Part shown: positions 57,228-64,000 of the stretch, piece by piece | Layout of the letters: the number at the start of each line of letters is the position of its first letter | Numbering within the stretch: position 1 is the first letter of the stretch | DNA from: Schizochytrium sp. CCTCC M209059 | Lineage: Eukaryota > Sar > Bigyra > Thraustochytrida > Thraustochytriidae | Length of the DNA stretch: 64,000 bases | Reading direction: 5' to 3' | NCBI GenBank assembly: GCA_000818945.1 | Contig: KN805380.1 | Location: forward strand, 327,112-391,111 | Position numbers and translations under genes: made by a program | Notes under the pieces: generated by a model | Databases searched by the model: none | What the model was told of the DNA's origin: nothing | The model's input: the letters and a program-made list of their open reading frames with translations, nothing else

Positions 57228-59402
57228 GTGGACTGTGAAAAGAACAGGCGGCTCCTCCCGAGCTCGGGAAGTGGACATGGCAAGCTTGAGCTGACGGTAG
57301 CGCTTACGCAGGAGCAATGCGACATCTTGGGCGCAACGCGACGTCCGGAGGATGTGCCTGCTGAGGGCCTTGTGCTGCGCGTGACAGCTGCAGCCGGGAC
57401 TGGCAAGACCACCACCCTGGAGGCTCTGGCCAGACACCTGCTTGAGAAGGGGCATCGAGACATTACGTATCTCACCTTCAACAGAGCCGCAGCTTCAGAT
57501 GGCGCGACACGGCTTCCCGTAGAGGTGGAATGCCGCACGCTCCATTCACAGGCCATCAGCAGCCTCGGGCTCTCACACAATCTCAACATCGAATCAGAGA
57601 GCAAGGTGGAATCGCTCATTCGAAAAAAATTCAAACGGGATATTGAGCACATGCTTAGAAAGTTGGAAAGCAGTCAATCCAGCTTGCTTGCCTCGGAAAA
57701 GGTAAAACTTGCATTTTTCATACGGAAAACTCTCGACCGCTTCACGGCTAGCACCGACTCTCTGGCAAATGGTCTCAGCTCCCAAAATACATACAGCACC
57801 TACTATCCTGCGCGGCTGCACCACCAAGAGGAGGACCATCTGCCATCAGACGTTGGAGACTTTTACACCAGGGCGGCCCGCGAAGTGTACGACTTACTCA
57901 AGCCCGATCCCGATGGAAAATCGGCCGGAGGATTTACGACCTATGACGTGCTCATGAAGGAGGCTGAGCTCCGACAGGCGCCGATTCCAGGATCTGTCAT
58001 TCTCATCGACGAATCGCAGGACTGCACAGCCTCTCAAATCAAGTGGGTTTTACAAAACAAGCGTGGCAAAACTCTCGTCTTTGTCGGGGACGCGGCTCAG
58101 ACGATATACGGCTTCCGCGGCGCCAAGTCCAAGTTCCTTTTGCAAATTCCAGACTGCTCTGATTTCGGCCTCACCAGGAGCTTTCGGTTCGGGCAAAACA
58201 TTGCTTCCGCCGCAAACCTTCTCCTCTTCGTCAAGGAAAAGGTGTCGCCTAATGAATGGAAACCCTATCGCGTGACAGGCGGCGCAGCTCATCCCGGTGC
58301 TATCGACGTTGGTATGTACGATGTCAACGTGCGAATGCCCTTCACTCTCATTGCATTCACGAACATTACCTTGCTGACGGAGGCCCTCCAAATCATCGTA
58401 AACGCAAGAGCGCGTGGCATACCACTTCCGAAATTTGCCATCAATGGAACCGGCGAGCACTCTGGCAAACAGAGATGGCTTGGCACGCTCAAGGTCATTG
58501 ATGAAGTCATTAAACTGCGTGAAGGCAAAATCACCACGATTGACTCGTACGAATTTCGCGAGCGAACGCTTGACTGGAACACCTTCAAGAACGAAGTTTA
58601 CGAGCGCGGTCTCAGCAAATTCATCACCGCGGTGATGCTGGTGGAGAAAAGACAGGAGAACGCGCGCCATGATCTTGAGGAGTTTCGCGAGTATGTGATC
58701 GACAGAAACGTTCCTCCAGGTGTGGCCGACATACTTCTAACGACCGTACACGCAGCAAAGGGTCAAGAATGGGATACTGTGGTTATATGCAACGATCTGT
58801 GCAAGCTCGCGGATTTTAAATTTGAAGGCGGGGCAAACAACCCCCAATTCAAAGAAGCCTCTGCATTTGCTCCATTATTGCCCAAGGCATCCTTTGCTCT
58901 TCCGCCTTGGTCTGACGATCTCAACATCTGGTACGTGGCTGTCACACGCGCCAAACGTCAGCTCTTTCTGCCTGCCAGGTTTTGTAAGCTTTTGAAGTCC
59001 TTCCAAATCGCTTTGCATCAGCATGAATTCGAGGGCGCAAGCGATTTTTCAGATGAAAACGCACTCAGGGTGAGTCTTGCTGATCCGTGGCTCGCTGAGG
59101 CCTCTTCTTTCTACCCAAATTCCACACTTCTCGCCTTCATAGCTCCAATGCCCGAATATGGCGTGCTGAGGGCGCAAGCAAACACTGAGAGCGAAGAATC
59201 GCAGCGAAACATTATCGTCAACGAGACAACTGTCGCAGTTCCACTTAAAGTTGAGTTTGAGGACCAAGATGAGGGTGATGGTTTTCCAAGAGACGCGTCT
59301 TCGCAGAGCCGACTCATGGGACCTAGTCAAGCAACTGACGATGCGTCGCCGGACGTGCCTTTGCCCGGGTCTTCTCACACAAAGACGCGCAGGGCCTTTT
59401 GA
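57228..59402 (+). CDS. UvrD/SF1 helicase, FBH1-like
   Basis: 724 codons. Motifs in order: Q-like LTQEQCDIL (about 27-35), Walker A AAAGTGKTT (about 54-62), Walker B ILIDESQD (about 258), GDAAQTIYGFRGA (motif III, about 287), SFRFGQNIASAA (motif IV), TVHAAKGQEWDTV (motif V, about 507) and YVAVTRAKRQLF (motif VI). SFRFG with YGFRGA is typical of the F-box helicase FBH1 branch, which unwinds DNA and limits RAD51 filaments. The F-box itself is absent. There is no ATG between 57225 and the codons after Walker A (first Met near codon 144), so the frame cannot start on its own without losing motif I. It lies in register with the PARP-type finger, one codon past its TGA. A fusion is therefore likely; a GT at 57213 with CTGAC...ACGCAG at 57311 is one possible intron. 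The C-terminal 150 residues are acidic and unordered. Confidence 0.88.
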   Translation: MDCEKNRRLLPSSGSGHGKLELTVALTQEQCDILGATRRPEDVPAEGLVLRVTAAAGTGKTTTLEALARHLLEKGHRDITYLTFNRAAASDGATRLPVEVECRTLHSQAISSLGLSHNLNIESESKVESLIRKKFKRDIEHMLRKLESSQSSLLASEKVKLAFFIRKTLDRFTASTDSLANGLSSQNTYSTYYPARLHHQEEDHLPSDVGDFYTRAAREVYDLLKPDPDGKSAGGFTTYDVLMKEAELRQAPIPGSVILIDESQDCTASQIKWVLQNKRGKTLVFVGDAAQTIYGFRGAKSKFLLQIPDCSDFGLTRSFRFGQNIASAANLLLFVKEKVSPNEWKPYRVTGGAAHPGAIDVGMYDVNVRMPFTLIAFTNITLLTEALQIIVNARARGIPLPKFAINGTGEHSGKQRWLGTLKVIDEVIKLREGKITTIDSYEFRERTLDWNTFKNEVYERGLSKFITAVMLVEKRQENARHDLEEFREYVIDRNVPPGVADILLTTVHAAKGQEWDTVVICNDLCKLADFKFEGGANNPQFKEASAFAPLLPKASFALPPWSDDLNIWYVAVTRAKRQLFLPARFCKLLKSFQIALHQHEFEGASDFSDENALRVSLADPWLAEASSFYPNSTLLAFIAPMPEYGVLRAQANTESEESQRNIIVNETTVAVPLKVEFEDQDEGDGFPRDASSQSRLMGPSQATDDASPDVPLPGSSHTKTRRAF

Positions 59403-59958
59403 AATCATCGCAAGAGCCTTGACGTCAACATCGAGTCATGAATTTCCTCCTAAATGTAAATTATTGTTGACGCTGCCGAAGTCGTGGCAGTCCATACATC
59501 CATCTATCTGGAGAGCACCGTTTGCAGAAAGCGTATCCTCCGCGATGATGTGCATGAGCTCCCGCAAAGACAACAATGAGCGATTTTTTGCATAGTCACG
59601 GAAATGTCATTGTCATTCGCTCGCAGTCGCGCTCTCTTCGAGTCGGGCTCTGCGCCCCTGCTGCCCCGTTGCCCACCGAGACCAACCTGATACGCAGGGA
59701 AGGAGGCCTGGCTACACTGCCAAGGGGCTAGTGCCTAGGCCTAGTTCCAGTGCCAGTACAAGTAGTACGTACGTATATAAACAGAAAGCAGCGCGCCGCG
59801 CCCGTTACACGAGAAGCAAGAAGCAGACACAACGACGATAACAAACGTGGAACGACAAGAGCACTTGGCGAGCGTCGCGCACGCGCGCGCCGCGAGCGCC
59901 GGGAGCGGCCGGCTAGAGCGCGCTGTACAGAGCGGTTAGTTCCTTTCTCGGGCCCGCC
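59403..59958. other. Intergenic region upstream of the FHA gene
   Basis: 556 bp; TAGGCCTA at 59736 is the only recognised element. A TACGTACGTATATA run follows at about 59765-59778. No gene seen. Confidence 0.45.
59736..59743. promoter_or_regulatory. TAGGCCTA palindrome upstream of the FHA gene
   Basis: Exact palindrome 216-223 bp before the start codon, inside GCCTAGGCCTAG. A TATATAAA sequence lies about 30 bp downstream (59772-59779). Role inferred. Confidence 0.35.
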
Positions 59959-60850
59959 ATGGACGGCCTCTTGGACAAGGTACGTCACGAAAGCTGAAGG
60001 AATGGGACGGGACGCGCTACAGCAAGCGCGCCAAGCTAAGCCAGGCCGGGTCAAGCCAAGACTACGCCAGGCACGGCCAGACTAGCCTGGTGGGCGCGTT
60101 GGCGCGAAAACAGGGACCATATCCTGCCATGAGGGTTATTGTAGAACGCCCAAACAATATTTTGATTGCCTGCTCAGAAGTCGAACAAGACTAACAGAAT
60201 GTGAAACTTTCGCATCCAATCATCACGCGTAGGAGAGCGAGAACGCCTCGGGCGCCGCCAATAATGAGAACGCCCCTCATACGCCGACGGATCCTAGCAA
60301 GCAGAGGAAAATGCGAGATTTTCCTGCGGATATGACCGTCGAAGAATTTCTCAACGCCGAACGCGATCGGCAAATTGAAGACATCAAAGAGCACGCCAAA
60401 GAGCTTGTCCACACACTTGAAGCCGAGTATGAAAAGCTCAAATCCAACTTTCTTGCGCAGATTGCTCAGGAAGCGGACCGCAAGGCCACAGAAAAGACGC
60501 CCTCAAAGCTCACAATCAATCTTGTGGTCCAGGAAGGCTCTTACAAGGACAAGGTGTTTACCCTTGTCCTCAAGGCAGACAAGCCAGCGATGATTGGCCG
60601 ATCAAGAGGAAAAAAATTCCAAGCGCCAGCAGGTATTAGTCTCGCGCGTGATCAAGAAACCTCTACCACGCACGGTCGCTTTGATATCAGCGAGGCTGGT
60701 ACATGTACCTTTACTGACGTGGGCTCATTGAACGGGTCTTTTCTCAACGAAGATCCGCTCGAGGCCAACGTCGCTGTGCCCTTTACCGAGGGAGATGTGC
60801 TACGCGTTGGATCGAATTATCTCAAGCTCGAGTCGCTCACCGCATCATAA
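59959..60850 (+). CDS. FHA-domain protein with Borealin-like N terminus, two exons
   Basis: 212 residues from exon 1 (59959-59979, MDGLLDK) joined to exon 2 (60233-60850, beginning ESENASGAANN). Residues about 36-88 are a helical segment, MTVEEFLNAERDRQIEDIKE then ELVHTLEAEYEKLKSNFLAQ, with the spacing of the Nbl1/Borealin N-terminal helix that binds INCENP. Residues 100-210 are an FHA domain: IGRSRG (phospho-Thr loop Arg), STTHGRF, and VGSLNGSFLN. FHA domains bind phosphothreonine. Plant Borealin-related protein BORR is reported, to my knowledge, to couple these two parts, so a chromosomal passenger complex subunit is a reasonable inference. The second exon alone has an internal ATG at 60311 but would lose the tail before the helix. 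The splice is in frame and the donor GTACGT is strong. Confidence 0.82.
59980..60232 (+). other. Spliceosomal intron in the FHA gene (phase 0)
   Basis: 253 bp, GTACGTCACG to CACGCGTAG, with CTAAC at 60191-60195 about 37 nt before the acceptor. It sits after only seven codons. The upstream frame of exon 2 is closed by the TAG that forms the acceptor. Confidence 0.85.
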
Positions 60851-61124
60851 AGAGGATCTCGATTTTTTTTCTTTTCATGCTTCAGGAGCAACAAGTCAAG
60901 CTTTCCTGCCGCGCGAATGAACACGATAATACTAAATCAATTGTGCCATCTCATCTCATCTCATCTCATCTCATCGTACCACTCTATTCCGCGTTTCGAC
61001 ACAAGCGCAACGCAACCATTCGGTCTTCCAGTCTTGCGACCTTGTCATTGTCCCGCGAAAGTAACTTGAGTGTCGTTCGGTGTTGTCACCAAATCAGACT
61101 CCCTCGTGTGCCGCGTACGCGCCA
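60851..61124. other. Intergenic region with (ATCTC)n
   Basis: A clean (ATCTC)n pentanucleotide run spans about 60948-60975. No gene. Confidence 0.6.
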
Positions 61125-61207
61125 ATGCGGCGCTCTGTCGCACGGCGCGGGGTGCTCTATCTTTGGCTGCTCGCGCTACTGACAGTCGCAGGGACACAAG
61201 CGGGCTC

Positions 61208-61268
<61 letters not shown>

Positions 61269-63263
61269 GAGCAGGGGCCAGAAAGGCAGCCTCGCGCCGG
61301 ACATGAAGATGGCGGCAAGAGAAAAGGACCTTTGCCGGGACGCGGCGAACCGCTGCGCGTGCTCGTAGTGTCCATGGCGTTTCGAGGCCACGCAATGCCA
61401 ATGTTCGAACTTGCAGACGAGCTTTCACAACGTGGCCACGACGTACGTGTCGCCATTCAAGATGAAGGAATTCCCTGGTTCGCAGAACATCGCTGTGCCG
61501 TGTCCAACGCGAGCTCTCCGTGCTGCAAGGGGCCGGCACATTGCGCACGAGGGAGCCTCGTCTCGCTCGGTGGGCTACTACATGGGCGATCGGCAGTGCG
61601 CAAGCATTTGTACTCTGTTGTTGACAGCTCCGCCCTCTTGCACGGCATCTGGGGTGTCCTCCGAGACCTTTATCTCGGCCAAGCCTCACGCACAGCCTCG
61701 CGGCTCTGCAAATTCTTGCACGCTGCGAACACAACGGCCAAGATCAATTGCAATATTAAAGATCCATTTCACAGCGATCTCACCGAGCCAGAGGAAGCAA
61801 CTCAAGCGTACCCGTTTGCGCAAGGCAATCCGGATCGTTGGGCTCCACATGTAATTGTAGCAGATGTGGGGGCCATTGGGGCTGCAGAGATGGCTGATAG
61901 ATTCCACATTCCTGTGGTGCTCAACAGCCCAACGCTTTACTTTTCTTTTGGAGATCCGAACCAGAGCGCATCACGGCATCTTCCCGGATGGGGATCCGGG
62001 TTTTCCAGAAACATGGGGTTTCTGGACCGTTGCATTAATGTCGTCTACCCGCGGCTCATGGCCATTGCGCTAACGCCAGACTTTGTTCTTCTCAATCAGC
62101 TCAACGAGAATATTGGGTTACCATCCCTCGATGCGCAGCATACCATCTTTCAGGGTCGCCATATGCTCGTGAACACGGTTATAGGCTTCGAATACCCCCG
62201 GCTCCTGGAGCCAACTGTTCATTTTGTGGGCGTTCTGCAAAGGCCTACTTATGAAGGCCCACTTCCAGACCCAAGTCGACGCCACCACCTCGCAACGCGG
62301 CATTGGCTCCAAGCTCAGGCCAAAGCGTCACGCCCGGTGGCGGCTGTAGTCCTAGGTTCCATTGGGGTCGTGAGTCCAGAGCTCCTTGAGGCAATCCTGC
62401 AGGGCACGCGCGACTATGCAGTACTCTGGGTCGTTTCCTCTGACAAAACTCGAGAGTCGATCGGTTCCCTTGAGATGGATGCTCATCATCTTCTCTCGTA
62501 CGTATCGCAGATTCATCCGATCCAAAGAAAGCACGACGGGGCGCAACATGACCTTGTTGCCTCCTTTATCGAGTTTTGCGAGGCAAAGAGCTCGGAGCAA
62601 GATGAGACTCCTCCCGCGCAGGAATGGCGCGACCGAATATGTCCGGTTGCAAGGCGTGAGTCGGTTGAAGACGCAAGTGCCTCAGGGCCGAGTCAGCTTC
62701 TTGTTCACGAACAGACGGACTTTTTGCCTCTGACGGAACTCCTCGCGCACGAGGCAATCGTAGCTACAATCTCGTACTGTGGCCTCTCCATTGCGCAGGA
62801 AAGCATTCGTGCTCAAACACCTCTCGTGTGTCTCCCTCTGTTTGCTGATCAATTCGACGTAGCTGCCCGTGTGGCAGACCTAGGTGTCGGTACGTCGATC
62901 CATCGAGATCTTGCAGCGACAAAGGTAGATGTCGAAGACGCGCTCCGTCGCAAGTATGATTTCGCTACCCTCGAGCGCGCAAGCAAGCTTTTCCTTCATC
63001 TCAATGGGCGCCGTCTGGCGGGAGATGTAATCGAGTTTGTGGCGCAAGTCCCTCCACAGGGCCTCTTGCGCAGCAAAAGCGAGAAATGGCCATTCTTCCG
63101 AAGCCTCAACTATGACATTATCGCTTTGGTGCTTAGTGGAATTGTATTTTGTTCTAGCGCCGTAGTGGCTCTGCTAAAAGGTATATACCGCGGATTCAGA
63201 TTCGACAGCATGCCACATGAGCCAGGTTCCGATGGATCGAAACGGCCTCCACGTCGTCGATAG
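61125..63263 (+). CDS. Membrane-anchored UDP-glycosyltransferase (GT1) with polyQ and altered donor motif
   Basis: 712 residues from the ATG at 61125. A signal peptide (about 1-27) is followed directly by a run of about 20 Gln. The N-terminal GT-B half starts LRVLVVSMAFRGHAMPMFELA, with His in the position of the catalytic base. The C-terminal half has VVLGSIG and then DFLPLTELLAHEAIVATIS, LPLFADQFDVAARVADLGVG, the donor-binding block of the UGT family. The usual HGG-x-x-S of that block is YCGLS here, so the sugar-phosphate contacts differ. A C-terminal transmembrane helix (about 660-682) and a short basic tail give the type I ER topology of animal UGTs. Acceptor and sugar donor are unknown. 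Its last 90 bp overlap the convergent glycosylase gene. Confidence 0.87.
61209..61268. repeat. (CAG)n encoding polyQ in the UGT
   Basis: About 20 uninterrupted GCA/CAG triplets placed immediately after the signal peptide. Confidence 0.97.
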
Positions 63264-64000
63264 TTCCAGCAGTTCATGCTCGTCAGGGAGACGCACGACT
63301 TTGGTATCTTCGATTTCCTCGCCGTTCGACAACTGGTAAAGCCGTTTAAAGCCTTTGCGGACCACCAAATCACCGTACGGTAGTACGTCAGGACGACCTA
63401 GTGAAAAGAGCAAAAACATGTGAATGCTCCAGGGACCGATGCCCTTGACTTTAATAAGGGACCGAAAGACTTCATCGTCCGTCATGGCGTCGAGCTGCGC
63501 TCGAGACAACTTTTCGGCCTGAAAGTGTGCGGCCAAGCAATGGACGTACTCGGCCTTGCGCGCGCTGACACCTGCGGTACGCAGTTTTTCCTGCGACATT
63601 GCCAGAACGTTTTCAGGCGTCACTGCATCATTGAGAAGCGCCGAGAATTTCTTAAAAATGCTCGCGCCGGCCTTGGTGGAGATTTGCTGGTAGATAATTG
63701 ACCGTGTAAGTGCCATGAATGGATCTGCAGTGCCCACCATCTCCATGAGCTGCGTCGGAGCGCCAACCTGGTTCACTACGTTGGCCATCTTGGCGTCATT
63801 TTTGGCAAAATGTGCAAGTGCCTGAGCCATGAGCTCGTCTGAGATGACTTGCGGCGGACCGCTTCCCAGAAATGCCTCCTCGGGCGGCCGCTTTTTACGC
63901 TTTGCCTTGACAGGGCCTTTTTCCACGGTCTTCTTTCCTGCCTTTCGAACTTTGACAACGGGTTCCTCCAGGTTCTTTTCCTCCAGAGAATCCGAGTATG
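63174..64000 (-). CDS. DNA-3-methyladenine glycosylase, AlkA/MAG1 type (5' partial)
   Basis: Base-excision repair enzyme of the helix-hairpin-helix superfamily that removes alkylated purines. At least 275 residues; the frame stays open to the window end, so the start is outside (the GTG at 63926 is not a believable start). The visible N terminus is Lys-rich, fitting nuclear localisation. The HhH-GPD region is clear: ALTRSIIYQQISTKAG (about 70-85 from the GTG), then VKGIGPWSIHMFLLFSLGRP and DLVVRKG with the catalytic Asp. The C-terminal WRPFRSIGTWLMWH is the normal AlkA ending. The final 12 or so residues and this conserved block overlap the 3' end of the UGT gene on the other strand. Confidence 0.93.
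   Translation of the reverse strand, partial: YSDSLEEKNLEEPVVKVRKAGKKTVEKGPVKAKRKKRPPEEAFLGSGPPQVISDELMAQALAHFAKNDAKMANVVNQVGAPTQLMEMVGTADPFMALTRSIIYQQISTKAGASIFKKFSALLNDAVTPENVLAMSQEKLRTAGVSARKAEYVHCLAAHFQAEKLSRAQLDAMTDDEVFRSLIKVKGIGPWSIHMFLLFSLGRPDVLPYGDLVVRKGFKRLYQLSNGEEIEDTKVVRLPDEHELLELSTTWRPFRSIGTWLMWHAVESESAVYTF

Noticed and set aside
56895..59402. Bacterial-style operon of zinc finger and helicase
   Set aside because: The genome is eukaryotic, and the shared register with no ATG fits a fusion or intron better than two cistrons.
1..64000. tRNA, rRNA or spliceosomal snRNA genes
   Set aside because: Searched by eye for T-loop GGTTCRA blocks and the conserved starts of U1, U2, U4 and U6; nothing convincing was found. 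A covariance-model search would be decisive.

Overview
The window is nuclear DNA from a microbial eukaryote. It holds a cytosolic ribosomal protein gene (eL15), RNA polymerase II subunit RPB9, an ALG7-type dolichol enzyme, an ER chaperone ending in KTEL, an ArfGAP and a splicing factor. Genes are closely packed, GC-rich and mostly uninterrupted. I can place only two short introns with confidence (in RPB9 and in an FHA-domain gene); both start with GTAGG/GTACG and carry a CTAAC branch-like sequence. Gene density, GC content, scarce introns, long low-complexity tracts (polyQ, acidic runs) and a Crinkler-like gene suggest a stramenopile, most plausibly a labyrinthulomycete (thraustochytrid). That assignment is inference; no database search was possible.

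Layout. 1-6.6 kb: a 5'-partial membrane protein, a SulP/SLC26 transporter with STAS and cNMP-like domains, and a probable mitochondrial protein. 6.7-11.3 kb: an AT-richer accessory island with a broken M12B (ADAM-like) metalloprotease, a nine-copy 32-bp minisatellite, a Crinkler-like nuclease-kinase gene with a 97-bp perfect internal duplication, and a membrane-anchor fragment. 11.4-40.3 kb: conserved housekeeping genes on both strands (TTL family, EF-hand CorA, protein kinase, eL15, F-box-like, ALG7, RBM22/SLT11, SGNH-like type II protein, FBF1-like coiled coil, RPB9, alpha/beta hydrolase, ArfGAP2/3, MESD). 41.1-42.7 kb: a decayed transposon-type Ulp1 protease gene. 43.6-53.0 kb: a polyQ protein, an RGS plus BAR-like protein, a multi-Myb Reb1/TTF1-like protein and a protein with two tandem TALE homeodomains. 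53-56.5 kb: low-complexity DNA and a decayed unrecognised gene. 56.9-64 kb: a PARP-type zinc finger frame in register with an FBH1-like UvrD helicase, a probable Borealin-FHA protein, a membrane UDP-glycosyltransferase, and a 3-methyladenine DNA glycosylase that overlaps it tail to tail.

The genes do not form one pathway; neighbours look independently regulated. The points most worth following are the Crinkler-like nuclease-kinase island, the zinc finger-helicase pair separated by one TGA with no ATG available to the helicase, the Borealin-FHA candidate, and an intergenic palindrome TAGGCCTA that recurs about ten times, several times just upstream of start codons.
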